Assembly (NCBI RefSeq): GCF_003591005.1
Contig: NZ_QYYD01000005.1
Location: forward strand, 62,001 to 126,000
Origin: Rhodopseudomonas palustris
GTDB lineage: Bacteria > Pseudomonadota > Alphaproteobacteria > Rhizobiales > Xanthobacteraceae
Length of the DNA stretch: 64,000 nt
Direction: 5' to 3'
Shown here in pieces: positions 9,074-19,263 of the stretch (its first letter is position 1; the number at the start of each line of letters is the position of its first letter). Below the pieces are notes generated by a model. The model did not search any database, was not told the origin of the DNA, and was given only the letters and a program-made list of their open reading frames with translations. Position numbers and translations under genes: made by a program.

Positions 9074-10456
9074 ATGGCCCGCGCGCAACTCTCGCGGCTC
9101 ACCGCCGTGCTGTGCGCCGCCGCGCTGGCGCTCGCCCCGATCCCGAGCCATGCCCAGGCGCCGCAGCCAAAGGGGCCGCCGCTGCTGCGCGACACCGAAA
9201 TCGAGAATCTGCTGCGCGACTACACACGGCCGATCCTGCGCGCCGCCGGGCTGGAGAAGCAGAACATCAGCATCGCGATCATCAATGATCCGACGTTCAA
9301 CGCTTTCGTCGCCGACGGCCGCCGCATTTTCGTCAATTACGGCGCGCTGATGCAATCGCAGACCCCGAACCAGCTGATCGGCGTTCTGGCGCACGAAACC
9401 GGACATCTCGCGGGCGGACATCTGTCGAAGCTGCGCACCCAGCTGGCGCAAGCGCAGACCCAGATGATTGTCGCCATGCTGCTCGGCGTCGGCGCGATGG
9501 TGGCAGGTTCGCGCAGCGGACCGAACAGCGGCGCCAGCAATATCGGCGCGGCGGCGGTGTCGGCGCCGCAGGAGCTGATCCGACGCAATTTGCTGTCCTA
9601 TCAGCGCCAGCAGGAAGAGAACGCCGACAAGGCCGCGGTGAAATTTCTCGACGCCACCGGGCAGTCGGCGAAGGGCATGTACGAGACCTTCCGCCGCTTT
9701 ACCGACGAGAGTCTGTTCGCCGCGCGCGGCGCCGACCCGTACGCGCAATCTCACCCGATGCCGGCAGAACGCGTTCGCGCACTCGAAGAGCTGGCGCGCT
9801 CCAGCCCGAATTGGGACAAGAAGGACGACGCCGCGCTGCAGTTGCGTCACGAGATGATGCGCGCCAAGACCTCCGGCTTCATGGAGCGGCCGGACACCGT
9901 GGCGCGGCGCTATCCGCTATCCAACACCAGCCTGCCCGCCCGCTACGCCCGCGCGATCTCGACCTATTTGCGCGGCGATCCACGCTCGGCGCTGGCGCAG
10001 ATCGACAGCCTGATCCAGGCCGAACCGAACAATCCGTATTTCTACGAGCTGCGCGGCCAGGCCCTGCTCGAAGGCGGCCGGCCGCAGGACGCGATCGCGC
10101 CGCTGCGCAAGGCCGTGTCGATGACGCGCGGCGCGCCGCTGATCGAGATGCTGCTCGGTCAGGCGCTGGTCGCGTCGAACAATCCCGGCACCACCGACGA
10201 AGCGATCCGCATCCTGAAGGCCGCGCTGGCGCGCGAGGGTGAAGCTCCGATCGGCTACAGCCAGCTCGCGATGGCCTACGGCCGCAAGGGTGACTACGCC
10301 GAAGCCGACCTCGCTTCGGCCCAGGCCGCGTATCTACGCGGCGACAACAAGACCGCCCGCGAACTGGCCTCCCGCGCCAAGACCCGTTTCCCGGTGGGCT
10401 CGCCCGGCTGGGTCCGGGCCGACGATATCGTCGCGGCCAAGGGCCCGGCGAAATAG
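9074..10456 (+). CDS. M48-family periplasmic metalloprotease with TPR repeats (BepA-like)
   Basis: Zinc protease of 460 residues resembling BepA/YfgC, which degrades misassembled outer-membrane proteins in the periplasm. I place the start at the ATG at 9074 because it gives a clean signal peptide (MARAQLSRLTAVLCAAALALAPIPSHAQA); an upstream in-frame ATG at 9029 would put 15 charged residues before it. The zinc motif HETGH is at residues 107-111, and a third ligand is expected in QEENADKAAV. The C-terminal 200 residues contain TPR-like helices (for example PNNPYFYELRGQALLEGG), as in BepA. It is followed by a BA14K protein and a DsbA-like protein, all exported. Confidence 0.9.
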   Translation: MARAQLSRLTAVLCAAALALAPIPSHAQAPQPKGPPLLRDTEIENLLRDYTRPILRAAGLEKQNISIAIINDPTFNAFVADGRRIFVNYGALMQSQTPNQLIGVLAHETGHLAGGHLSKLRTQLAQAQTQMIVAMLLGVGAMVAGSRSGPNSGASNIGAAAVSAPQELIRRNLLSYQRQQEENADKAAVKFLDATGQSAKGMYETFRRFTDESLFAARGADPYAQSHPMPAERVRALEELARSSPNWDKKDDAALQLRHEMMRAKTSGFMERPDTVARRYPLSNTSLPARYARAISTYLRGDPRSALAQIDSLIQAEPNNPYFYELRGQALLEGGRPQDAIAPLRKAVSMTRGAPLIEMLLGQALVASNNPGTTDEAIRILKAALAREGEAPIGYSQLAMAYGRKGDYAEADLASAQAAYLRGDNKTARELASRAKTRFPVGSPGWVRADDIVAAKGPAK

Positions 10457-10584
10457 TCGACAGCTCCGGCCGAATGGGCGAGATTTGATGCAGATCAAAT
10501 CCGCAGCGTGGCCGGGATGCCTCGATGCGCCAGTGCCGCACGTCGCCCAGTTCAGCGCGCGGCGAACCCAAGGGAGAGACAGCG

Positions 10585-10947
10585 ATGACCACCCCTACAC
10601 GGTCACACGGCAGGGCCCGTAAGCTGATTTCGCGGACCCTGGCCAGCAGCGTCCTGCTCGGCATGTACGCGCTCGGGCTGATCACCACCACCGGCATCGC
10701 GATCACCGCCTCGACCACACCGGCACAGGCGTGGCGCGGCCGCGGCCGCGGGCGCGGCTGGGGGCCCGGTCCTGCAATCGGTCTCGGCGTCGGCGCAGCC
10801 ATCGTCGGGGGTGCGATCGCGGCGAGCGCCGCTGAGCAAGCCCGCCGCGACGACGCGATCAACTACTGCGCCTCGCGCTATCGCTCGTTCAATCCCGAGA
10901 CCATGACCTACATCGGCAAGGACGGCCGCGCGCGGCCCTGTCCATAG
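10585..10947 (+). CDS. BA14K-family small exported protein
   Basis: Small envelope protein of 120 residues. The ATG at 10585 follows an AGGGAGAG ribosome binding site. A long twin-basic-like N-terminus and hydrophobic segment (LASSVLLGMYALGLITTTGIAITAS) end at AQAW, a plausible signal cleavage site. The middle is RGRGRGRGW followed by a glycine/alanine membrane-like stretch. The C-terminus, CASRYRSFNPETMTYIGKDG, is the BA14K signature named after a Brucella immunoreactive protein with lectin-like properties. Function in free-living bacteria is unknown. A paralogue with the same C-terminal motif is encoded at 28365-29078. Confidence 0.85.
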   Translation: MTTPTRSHGRARKLISRTLASSVLLGMYALGLITTTGIAITASTTPAQAWRGRGRGRGWGPGPAIGLGVGAAIVGGAIAASAAEQARRDDAINYCASRYRSFNPETMTYIGKDGRARPCP

Positions 10948-11169
10948 CAGCCGCGCCAGCCCGGTTCCTGGATCGAGGCGCGGAGCACTGCCGCGCTGAT
11001 CGTCAGCAGCGTGGCACGGCAGGATGATCGCGGGCGGCACGACGACGCTCGCGCGAGGACGGCTGACCGAAACGTGTTCACAAATTGCGCGTATTTGGGC
11101 GGGAAAAGCGCTATGAAGCTCCGATTCCGCTGCGCCAATCAGCTCGTTCTCGTCTCAAAGGGATTGCCC

Positions 11170-11937
11170 ATGCCGTCGTTCCGCCCGCTCGCCGCTGCCC
11201 TGCTCGCGCTCGCCCTCGTCGGCGCGCCAGGTGCTGCTTCGGCGCAGAAATTCTCCGATGAGCAGCGCAGCCAGATCGAGAGCATCATCAAAGAGTATCT
11301 GGTATCGCATCCCGAGGTACTGGAAGAGGCCTCGGAGGAGCTCAGCAAGCGGCAGGCTCAGGCCGCCTCAGAGAAGCATCAGGCCGCGGTCGCCGCCAAC
11401 TCGGACGCGATCTTCAATTCGCCGCGCAGCGTCGTGCTTGGCAACAAGGACGGCGACGTCACCTTCGTTGAGTTCTTCGATTACAATTGCGGCTACTGCA
11501 AACGCGCAATGACCGACATGCTCGAACTGATGAAGAGCGACCCGAAGCTGAAGGTCGTGCTGAAGGAATTCTCGGTGCTTGGACCGGGCTCGGTCGAAGC
11601 CGCCCAGGTCGCGATCGCGGTCCGGATGCAGGATCCGAGCGGCAAGAAGTATCTCGATTTCCATCAGAAGCTGATGGGCGGCCGCGGTCAGGCCGATAAG
11701 GCGCGTGCTGTCGCCGCGGCGAAGGAAGCCGGCCTCGACATGGCCCGGCTCGACAAGGACATGCAGAGCCCGGAAGTCCGCTCCACCATCGAAGAGAGCT
11801 TCAAGCTCGCCGAGTCGATGGGCATGAACGGCACGCCGAGCTACGTGATCGGCAAGCAGGTCGTGGTCGGTGCCGTGGGTCTGGAGACGCTGCGCCAGAA
11901 GGTGGCGCAGGCCCGCTGCGGCAAGGAACAGTGCTGA
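11170..11937 (+). CDS. DsbA-family thioredoxin-fold protein, ScsC/BdbD-like
   Basis: Periplasmic thiol-disulfide oxidoreductase of 255 residues. The start at 11170 gives a clean signal peptide ending GAASAQ; an in-frame ATG at 11113 adds an unlikely 19-residue extension. Mature residues begin with the helical FSDEQRSQIESIIKEYLVSHPEVL domain, which in ScsC-like proteins mediates oligomerisation. A DsbA thioredoxin fold follows with the active-site CGYC in FFDYNCGYCKRAM and the cis-proline in GMNGTPSYVIG. It ends KEQC, so one extra cysteine is at the C-terminus next to ARCG. Likely role is disulfide isomerisation or oxidation, possibly linked to copper stress as for ScsC; that link is inference. 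Confidence 0.88.
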   Translation: MPSFRPLAAALLALALVGAPGAASAQKFSDEQRSQIESIIKEYLVSHPEVLEEASEELSKRQAQAASEKHQAAVAANSDAIFNSPRSVVLGNKDGDVTFVEFFDYNCGYCKRAMTDMLELMKSDPKLKVVLKEFSVLGPGSVEAAQVAIAVRMQDPSGKKYLDFHQKLMGGRGQADKARAVAAAKEAGLDMARLDKDMQSPEVRSTIEESFKLAESMGMNGTPSYVIGKQVVVGAVGLETLRQKVAQARCGKEQC

Positions 11938-11967
11938 GCTACGCTGAGTAACCGTCCTGGCACATCG

Positions 11968-12048
11968 CCATGGCCGGGCTCGTCCCGGCCATTCACGCTT
12001 TATTCGCATCGCAAGGCAGGGATGCCCGTCACAACGCCGGGCGTGACA
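11968..12048. repeat. Dispersed palindromic repeat, copy A
   Basis: First of four related copies in the window (also 22103-22192, 25278-25369, 54160-54249). Each begins (CGT)CATGGCCGGGCTTGTCCCGGCC, itself a hairpin, and ends in a second GGCCGGGCATGACG-type hairpin about 45 bases later. This copy is the most diverged. All copies lie in intergenic sequence downstream of at least one gene. Confidence 0.75.
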
Positions 12049-12070
12049 CCCTAAAACCAAAGCGTTCCGA

Positions 12071-12283
12071 TCACGACGGGAAATCACTCTCTGCGACGTG
12101 AACGCGATCGGCGTGAAGCGACCATTCGTGCAGGCGTTCCATCTCGCAGAATTTCTGCTTCGCAAGCTCGGTCGCTTCGTGCAGGTTTGGAGCCTCGACC
12201 TCGAGCAGACGCTGGCACACTTCGGCGTGCCGACCGTTCTCGCCGAGAATATCCTTCATGAAACGTACAACATAGTGGGCCAT
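12071..12283 (-). CDS. Small conserved hypothetical protein
   Basis: Protein of 70 residues starting MAHYVVRFMKDILGENGRHAEVC. This start is chosen because GGGAGG lies 7 bases upstream; the open frame continues 33 codons further up without a ribosome site. The sequence is polar and probably a compact alpha/beta fold, with no signal peptide or membrane segment. Its spread of His, Cys, Glu and Trp residues (EMERLHEWSLHADRVH) is unremarkable. I do not recognise a named family. It is divergent from the DUF1236 gene. Confidence 0.65.
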   Translation of the reverse strand: MAHYVVRFMKDILGENGRHAEVCQRLLEVEAPNLHEATELAKQKFCEMERLHEWSLHADRVHVAESDFPS

Positions 12284-12520
12284 ACTGCCTCCCCGATCGA
12301 GCCATCGGCAATGCAATCGCCATGCCTGTATCGCCGTGCCTGAGCTGCGATAACCGCCATGCTTGATAGGCGATTTAATCACCCCCCGATAACAGGCTGG
12401 TGGACCGCAGGATCCGGCTCGGCGGTCCGACTTCTCGGATCCTGAACGGATCTCGTCTCCTCAAAAATCTAGTACGTCCTCGCTTACGCAGCAAAACAAA
12501 ACTGCGAGACGCGTTCCGCC

Positions 12521-12545
12521 GGAACTGTGTTGCTCGCGTCGGGTT
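12521..12545 (+). promoter_or_regulatory. Candidate EcfG-type stress promoter
   Basis: GGAAC followed by 17 bases and GTT, 37 bases before the DUF1236 start codon. General stress sigma factor EcfG of Alphaproteobacteria uses roughly GGAAC-N16/17-CGTT. Here the base before GTT is G rather than C. Confidence 0.35.
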
Positions 12546-12581
12546 GTCGCGCGCGGGCAGGCTCATTGGGAGGAGACGTAC

Positions 12582-13310
12582 ATGACCAATCGCTTTTTGA
12601 TCTCGGTTGCGGCCGCCGCGTTGATCGCCAGCGGCGTTGCGGCTCACGCGCAGGGCACCGGAGGTGCCGGTGGATCGATGGGAGCCTCGCCGTCAGCGGG
12701 CTCATCCGCCCCGGCCGAGCGCGGCTCGTCGGCGCCACAGATGAACAAATCCGACGGTGCCGGTTCAGGCATGACCTCCGGTCAGTCTGACCGGGCCCCG
12801 GGCGGAGCGATGGGCCAGCGGGCCCAGGACACCGCGCCGAAGGGCTCGATGGATAGCGGCCGCACCGGCAAGGATATGAAGGCCGAGGATCGCAAGGCCG
12901 GCGAGATGGATCGCAAGGCCGGCAACGAACGCGAGCAGATGAACAAGAATGCCGCAGACAAGAATGGGGACAAGGCTCAGGATCGCGGCGGCCAGATGAA
13001 CCGCAATGCCGACAGCCAGCGCGATCGAACCACCACCGGCCAGGCTGGCGCTGGGGCCAAGCTCACCACCGAGCAGCGCACCAAGATCACCACGGTGATC
13101 AAGAATCAGAACATCCAGCCGCAAACCAACGTCAACTTCTCGATCTCGGTCGGCACCCGCGTGCCCCGAGATGTGCGGTTCTACCCGCTGCCGACCGAAA
13201 TCGTGACGGTCTATCCGGACTGGCGCGGTTACGAGTTCTTCCTGGTCCGGGACGAAATCATCGTCGTCAATCCGCGTACGCTGGAAATCGTCGCCGTGCT
13301 CGATGCCTAA
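12582..13310 (+). CDS. DUF1236-domain exported protein
   Basis: Exported protein of 242 residues. GGGAGGAG precedes the ATG. A signal peptide (FLISVAAAALIASGVAAHAQ) leads into a low-complexity region (about 24-160) rich in Gly, Ser, Met, Lys and Asp with repeats such as DRKAGEMDRKAGNEREQMNKN. The C-terminal 80 residues (LTTEQRTKITTVIKNQNIQ, then VGTRVPRDVRFYPLPTEIV and ending VVNPRTLEIVAVLDA) match the DUF1236 domain found in Rhizobiales periplasmic proteins. Function is unknown; the disordered hydrophilic middle resembles desiccation/stress proteins, which fits the candidate stress promoter upstream. Confidence 0.85.
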   Translation: MTNRFLISVAAAALIASGVAAHAQGTGGAGGSMGASPSAGSSAPAERGSSAPQMNKSDGAGSGMTSGQSDRAPGGAMGQRAQDTAPKGSMDSGRTGKDMKAEDRKAGEMDRKAGNEREQMNKNAADKNGDKAQDRGGQMNRNADSQRDRTTTGQAGAGAKLTTEQRTKITTVIKNQNIQPQTNVNFSISVGTRVPRDVRFYPLPTEIVTVYPDWRGYEFFLVRDEIIVVNPRTLEIVAVLDA

Positions 13311-13337
13311 CAGCCCGGCAGTTTGGATCGGTTCAGA

Positions 13338-13363
13338 AAAGGGCGGCCCTCGGGTCGCCCTTT
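13338..13363 (+). terminator. Terminator after the DUF1236 gene
   Basis: AAAGGGCG ... CGCCCTTT is an 8-bp stem with a 10-base loop, 28 bases after the stop codon, ending in TTTG. The remaining bases up to aroQ (13364-13637) show no gene. The sequence CTTGAGG...CCTATAACG near 13500-13535 could be part of the aroQ promoter. Confidence 0.65.
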
Positions 13364-13637
13364 GTCGTGCGCAGCCGTTGTGCACAGCGTCCGCGCGGCC
13401 GCTGCCGGTCGCGCTTGCGAACGGATCGCAAGCATCTGCCGGGCCTTGCCGGCTCATCCTCGTCCAAAGCATCAGGCGATTCATGCGGCATGAGAACGCC
13501 TTGAGGCTTCCCCTCAGCCTTGAGGTTACCTATAACGCCCGCAATCAAGTGATTTTCGACCGGAAGCCGGCTTCTGCAGAGCCGGATTTTGGCCGGTCCA
13601 ACGGCCGGGACCTTCGCTGACATTGCCGGATTTTCGG

Positions 13638-14093
13638 ATGCCTCAACCGATTTACGTGCTTAACGGCCCGAACCTGAATTTGCTCGGGACCCGCGAGCCG
13701 GAAATTTATGGCCACGCGACATTGGCAGATGTCGAACGACTGTGCACCGAAACCGCGGCCAGCCTCGGCCTGACCGCCATCTGCCGGCAATCCAATCACG
13801 AAGGTGAGCTGATCGACTGGATCCATCAGGCCCGCACTGACAAGGCGGTCGGCATCGTGCTCAACGCCGGCGGTTACACCCACACCTCCGTGGCGCTGCA
13901 TGACGCGCTGGTCGGAGTGCAAATTCCAACGGTGGAAGTTCATGTTTCCAACGTTTTTGCGCGCGACAGCTTCCGCCACCACTCCTTCATCGCGAAGGCC
14001 GCCTTTGCCAGCCTGTGTGGTTTCGGCATCGACGGCTATCGGCTGGCCATTACCGGGCTTGCCGCAAAAATCGGCGCCGTCGCCAAGGCCTGA
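13638..14093 (+). CDS. aroQ: 3-dehydroquinate dehydratase, type II
   Basis: Shikimate pathway enzyme of 151 residues, dehydrating 3-dehydroquinate to 3-dehydroshikimate. It has the classic type II features: [19 protein letters not shown] at the N-terminus with the catalytic arginine and the lid tyrosine, [30 protein letters not shown], and PTVEVHVSN with the catalytic histidine. I choose the ATG at 13638 ([11 protein letters not shown]); a TTG 15 bases upstream is in frame but has no advantage. It heads an aroQ-accB-accC run, a common alphaproteobacterial arrangement. Confidence 0.97.
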   Translation: MPQPIYVLNGPNLNLLGTREPEIYGHATLADVERLCTETAASLGLTAICRQSNHEGELIDWIHQARTDKAVGIVLNAGGYTHTSVALHDALVGVQIPTVEVHVSNVFARDSFRHHSFIAKAAFASLCGFGIDGYRLAITGLAAKIGAVAKA

Positions 14094-14132
14094 CCCCGCG
14101 CCCCGTTCACCTCAAGCCATCTGGATCGAAAC

Positions 14133-14621
14133 ATGGCCCGCCAGCCTGACACCAAGACTGCCAAGCCGACTGACGCCCCGGCGATGCAGGACAGCACGCT
14201 GATCCGCGAACTCGCGCTGCTGCTCGACGAGACCAATCTCACCGAGATCGAGATCGAGCGCGCAGGCCTGCGCGTGCGCGTCGCCCGCAACGTCACCGTC
14301 GCGGCATCGGTGCCGGCAAGCTATGCTCCGGTTGCGGTCGCGGCGGTGGCGCCGATCGACCCCGCGGCGATCGATTTCGCCAAGCATCCCGGCGTCGTCC
14401 CATCGCCGATGGTCGGCACCGTGTACTGGGCCCCCGAGCCCGGCGCGAAGCCGTTCATCGAAGTCGGCCAGCGTGTCTCCGCCGGCGAGACGCTGTTCAT
14501 CGTCGAGGCGATGAAGACGATGAACCAGATCCCATCGCCGCGCGCCGGCACGGTCACGCAAATCCTGGTCGAAGACGGTCAGCCGGTCGAATTCGGCGAA
14601 CCGCTGGTCGTGATTGAATAG
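14133..14621 (+). CDS. accB: Biotin carboxyl carrier protein of acetyl-CoA carboxylase
   Basis: Carrier of 162 residues that holds the biotin moving between biotin carboxylase (AccC) and the transferase subunits in the first step of fatty-acid synthesis. An N-terminal helix region and an Ala/Pro/Val-rich linker (about 55-80) precede the biotinyl domain. The biotin attachment site is K128 in [12 protein letters not shown]; the residue after the lysine is Thr where Met is the common choice, a variation seen in Rhizobiales. The protruding-thumb segment and terminal GEPLVVIE are intact. It lies 39 bases after aroQ and 104 before accC. Confidence 0.96.
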   Translation: MARQPDTKTAKPTDAPAMQDSTLIRELALLLDETNLTEIEIERAGLRVRVARNVTVAASVPASYAPVAVAAVAPIDPAAIDFAKHPGVVPSPMVGTVYWAPEPGAKPFIEVGQRVSAGETLFIVEAMKTMNQIPSPRAGTVTQILVEDGQPVEFGEPLVVIE

Positions 14622-14725
14622 CGAGTCGCGAATGGCCAGTGGCGAATAGCGGTCGAGTCAGTCCTCGCGTATTTGCCATTTGCCGCTCGCCATCCGCCCC
14701 TGTTGGCCCACAACCCGGTGGCCCC

Positions 14726-16066
<1,341 letters not shown>

Positions 16067-16098
16067 CTGGACGGCCGCCAAATAATGTCGCGATGCGG

Positions 16099-16124
16099 GG
16101 AACCAGTCTCTCCCTTCGCGCGTT
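16099..16124 (+). promoter_or_regulatory. Candidate EcfG promoter upstream of the phosphorelay operon
   Basis: GGAAC, 17 bases, CGTT: an exact match to the core of the alphaproteobacterial general-stress consensus, 69 bases before the GTG start of the kinase gene. Confidence 0.45.
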
Positions 16125-16193
16125 TTCGGGTTTCACATCGAACGTCTTGCGGGGGATGTTCTTGCTTCGTTTTGATCTGTCCGAGGGCACGCG

Positions 16194-17726
16194 GTGACGC
16201 CGGAAGCCACGCGCCGTCGCGCTTTCATCCAGATCACCCTACTTTCACTGTCGTTCGCCCTGCTGGTCCTCATCAGCGTGGCGTCCGTTTTTCTGCTGGC
16301 CAAAGCCCGCGAAGACAGCGCCTGGGTTGCCCATACGCTCGAGGTCGAGAACCAGATCTCGCTCGCCCAGCTTGAAATGCGCCGCGCCGAAAGCTCCGAG
16401 CGCGGCTACCTGCTGACTGGGCAACCAGAGTTCATCGACGAGTTCGAGCGCTCCGCCGCTCAGGTCCCGACCATGCTGCAGCGGCTGCGGAAGCTGGTCG
16501 CCGACAATCCGGTGCAACGTCCGCTGATCGATCAGACGGTGCCGCTGGCGGAAGCCCGGATCGCGAAATTCCGCGAGCTGATCGCGCTGGCACAGAGCGA
16601 TCGCGCCGAAGAGGCGCGCATTGCCGTGCGGGATTCGAATGGCCGCGACGCCATGAACCAGTTCGCCAGCTACATGGCGGCAATGCGCGCCGAGGAAAAC
16701 AAGCTGTTCGCGGCGCGCACGGCTGCCGCCGACCGCAGTCAGTCCCTGACTTCGATCGTGACCGCGACCGGCTCCGGCCTGGTGCTGGTGCTCGCCGGCC
16801 TTTCGATCTTCCTGGTGCGGCGATCGTCACGGGCGCGCGACGACGCCGAAGCGCAGCTGCGCGAGAACAACCTCAACCTCGAATCCACGGTCGAGACCCG
16901 CACCGCCGATCTGCGCGAGGCGAACGAAGAGATCCAGCGCTTCGCCTATATCGTCAGCCACGACCTGCGCTCGCCGCTCGTCAATATCATGGGCTTCACC
17001 AGCGAGCTCGAGGAGCTGCGCAGCGACATCTTCCGGCGCATTGCGACACTCAGCCGCGAGGTCGCCAACAAGCAGATGCCGGAAAAGGCCGACGCCGACG
17101 GCGAGCCCGAGCTGACACAGGCCGACCAGCAGCTGTCGCAGGATTTTACCGAGGCGCTCGGCTTCATCAAATCGTCGATCGGCAAGATGGACCGGCTGAT
17201 CAGCGCCATTCTCAACCTCACCCGCGAGGGCCGCCGGCAATTCCAGCCGGTGCCGATCGACACCCGCGACTTGATCGAGAACATCGCCTCGACGATGGCG
17301 CATCAGGCCGCCGAAGCCAACGCGGAAATCCGGATCGAGCCACTGCCGGACCTCGTCAGCGATCGCCTTGCGCTCGAGCAGATCTTCTCCAATCTGATCG
17401 ACAATGCGCTCAAATATCTCAAGAACGACGTCCCCGGCGACATCCGGATCCGTGGCAAGCAGAAGCTCGGCTTCGCGATCTTCGAAATCTCGGACAATGG
17501 ACGGGGAATCGACCCCAAAGACCACCAGAGAATCTTTGATCTTTTCCGCCGGGCCGGTACACAGGACAGGCCCGGTCAGGGGATCGGGCTCGCTCATGTC
17601 CGTGCACTCGTCAGACGGCTGGGCGGAACCATGTCGGTCTCCTCCGCGCTCGGCGAAGGCTCGACATTCACCATCACGTTGCCGATGAAATGGACCGCGG
17701 CGACAAATCGGGAAGCCCGCTCATGA
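16194..17726 (+). CDS. CHASE3-domain sensor histidine kinase
   Basis: Membrane sensor kinase of 510 residues with a GTG start. Two transmembrane helices (about 14-36 and 188-208) flank a periplasmic CHASE3-type helical domain (ERGYLLTGQPEFIDEFE is characteristic). A coiled-coil linker follows, then a HisKA domain with the phospho-acceptor H256 in YIVSHDLRSPLVNI, and a HATPase_c domain with N (FSNLIDNALKYL), G1 (DNGRGID) and G2 (GQGIGLAHVRALV) boxes. About 60 extra residues, charged and probably helical, lie between the H box and the second dimerisation helix. Its stop overlaps the next gene's start by ATGA, so translation is coupled to the response regulator. Confidence 0.92.
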   Translation: MTPEATRRRAFIQITLLSLSFALLVLISVASVFLLAKAREDSAWVAHTLEVENQISLAQLEMRRAESSERGYLLTGQPEFIDEFERSAAQVPTMLQRLRKLVADNPVQRPLIDQTVPLAEARIAKFRELIALAQSDRAEEARIAVRDSNGRDAMNQFASYMAAMRAEENKLFAARTAAADRSQSLTSIVTATGSGLVLVLAGLSIFLVRRSSRARDDAEAQLRENNLNLESTVETRTADLREANEEIQRFAYIVSHDLRSPLVNIMGFTSELEELRSDIFRRIATLSREVANKQMPEKADADGEPELTQADQQLSQDFTEALGFIKSSIGKMDRLISAILNLTREGRRQFQPVPIDTRDLIENIASTMAHQAAEANAEIRIEPLPDLVSDRLALEQIFSNLIDNALKYLKNDVPGDIRIRGKQKLGFAIFEISDNGRGIDPKDHQRIFDLFRRAGTQDRPGQGIGLAHVRALVRRLGGTMSVSSALGEGSTFTITLPMKWTAATNREARS

Positions 17727-18166
17727 GCAATCCAGTCACCATCATCATGATCGAGGACGACGAGGGTCACGCCCGCCTGATCGAGCGGAATATCCGCCGA
17801 TCCGGTGTCAACAATGAGATCATCCCGTTCACCTCGGGTACAGCCGCGCTCAACTATCTGTTCGGTGCCGATGGGTCCGGTGTGGAGCATCGTGACCGCG
17901 CCCTGCTGGTGCTGCTCGACCTCAATCTGCCCGATGCCAGCGGCATCGATATCCTCCGCCGCATCAAAGAAAATGATCATCTGAAGTGCACGCCGGTCGT
18001 GGTGTTGACCACCACCGACGACGCCCAGGAGATCAAGCGCTGCTACGAGCTCGGCTGCAACGTCTACATTACCAAGCCGGTCAACTACGAAAGCTTCGCG
18101 AACGCGATCCGTCAGCTCGGCCTGTTCTTCTCGGTCATCCAGGTCCCCCAACCCGAAACCACATGA
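17723..18166 (+). CDS. Single-domain response regulator (Rcp1-like)
   Basis: Stand-alone receiver of 147 residues with no output domain. Acidic pocket E11/D12/D13 in IMIEDDEGH, phospho-acceptor D66 in VLLDLNLPDASG, conserved Thr in VVVLTTTDD and Lys in VYITKPVN are present. The loop after helix 2 is slightly long (FGADGSGVEHRDRA), as in Rcp1-type regulators that partner bacteriophytochrome-like kinases. The start is fixed by a 4-base overlap with the kinase gene, and its stop overlaps the next gene the same way. It probably shuttles phosphate between the flanking kinases. Confidence 0.93.
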   Translation: MSNPVTIIMIEDDEGHARLIERNIRRSGVNNEIIPFTSGTAALNYLFGADGSGVEHRDRALLVLLDLNLPDASGIDILRRIKENDHLKCTPVVVLTTTDDAQEIKRCYELGCNVYITKPVNYESFANAIRQLGLFFSVIQVPQPETT

Positions 18167-19251
18167 CGACTGCCACGCCGATCCTGCTGTATATCGACGA
18201 CGATGAGGCGCTCGGCCGACTGGTGACGCGCGGCCTCAAGCGGCAAGGCTTTGCGGTCGAGCATGTGCTCAGCGGCGAAGCCGGGCTGGAGCGGCTGCGG
18301 CAGGGCGGCGTCGATGTCGTGGCGCTCGATCAATACATGCCCGGTCTCGACGGGCTGGAGACGCTTGAGCAGATCCAGAACATTCCCGACGCGCCGCCGG
18401 TGGTGTTCGTCACCGCCTCGCAGGATTCCAGCATCGCCGTGACGGCGCTGAAGGCCGGGGCTTCGGACTATCTGGTCAAGGACACCCAGGGCGACTTCAT
18501 CCCCCTGCTCCAGGTCGCCGCCGACCAGGCGCTGCGCCAGGCGATCATCCGTAAGGCCCGCGACGATGCCGAAGCCGAGGTTCGGGCTTCGCGCGACCGC
18601 TACGCCGCACTCGCGGCCGAGCGTGAGATGCTGCTGCGCGAGGTCAATCACCGCGTCGGCAACTCGCTGCAGATCATCGCCTCGCTGCTGCATCTGCAGG
18701 CCTCCTCCAGCAAGGAGGGCGAGGTCAAGGCGGCGCTGACCAATGCGATGGGCCGCGTCGCCGCGGTCGCTCAGGTGCACCGCCGACTGTACACCTCGCA
18801 CGATCTCAACAGCGTGATGCTCAATCAGTATCTCGAAGCTTTGCTCGAGGATCTGCGCCGCTCCGCCGAAGGCAACCGGATGTCGCGTCTGACGCTGTCG
18901 GCCGGCGCCGTCGAGATCGATCCGGACCGTGCCGTCGCAATCGGCATCGTGGTCAACGAGCTGGTGATGAACGCGGTCAAATATGCCTATCCGGAGGGCA
19001 AGGGCCCGATCCACGTCGAGCTCAAGGCCGATGGCGACGATCTCGAACTGGCGATCGCCGACGAAGGCGTCGGGCTCGCCGTGAAGGCCAACCCAAACTC
19101 CACCGGGATGGGACAACGCATCGTCAACGCGATGGCGACGAAACTCGAGGCCAGCGTGTCGCGGGATCCGACCCATCCCGGCACGCGCGTGGTACTGCGT
19201 TTCCGCCGCACCAAGAGCCCGGCCCCGGCCCCTACCCCCGCGGCCGCCTGA
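18163..19251 (+). CDS. Receiver-HisKA_2 hybrid histidine kinase
   Basis: Cytosolic protein of 362 residues. An N-terminal receiver has D56 in VALDQYMPGLDG and Lys in SDYLVKD. A short coiled coil leads to a HisKA_2/HWE-type kinase: H163 in REVNHRVGNSLQIIASLLHLQ is the acceptor and NELVMNAVKYAYP the N box, with G boxes IADEGVGL and TGMGQRIV. Ends in an Ala/Pro tail. It is coupled by ATGA overlap to the response regulator. HisKA_2 kinases often serve the alphaproteobacterial general stress pathway, but no PhyR or NepR is encoded here, so the output is unknown. Confidence 0.92.
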   Translation: MTTATPILLYIDDDEALGRLVTRGLKRQGFAVEHVLSGEAGLERLRQGGVDVVALDQYMPGLDGLETLEQIQNIPDAPPVVFVTASQDSSIAVTALKAGASDYLVKDTQGDFIPLLQVAADQALRQAIIRKARDDAEAEVRASRDRYAALAAEREMLLREVNHRVGNSLQIIASLLHLQASSSKEGEVKAALTNAMGRVAAVAQVHRRLYTSHDLNSVMLNQYLEALLEDLRRSAEGNRMSRLTLSAGAVEIDPDRAVAIGIVVNELVMNAVKYAYPEGKGPIHVELKADGDDLELAIADEGVGLAVKANPNSTGMGQRIVNAMATKLEASVSRDPTHPGTRVVLRFRRTKSPAPAPTPAAA

Positions 19252-19263
19252 CGAGCGGATGCC

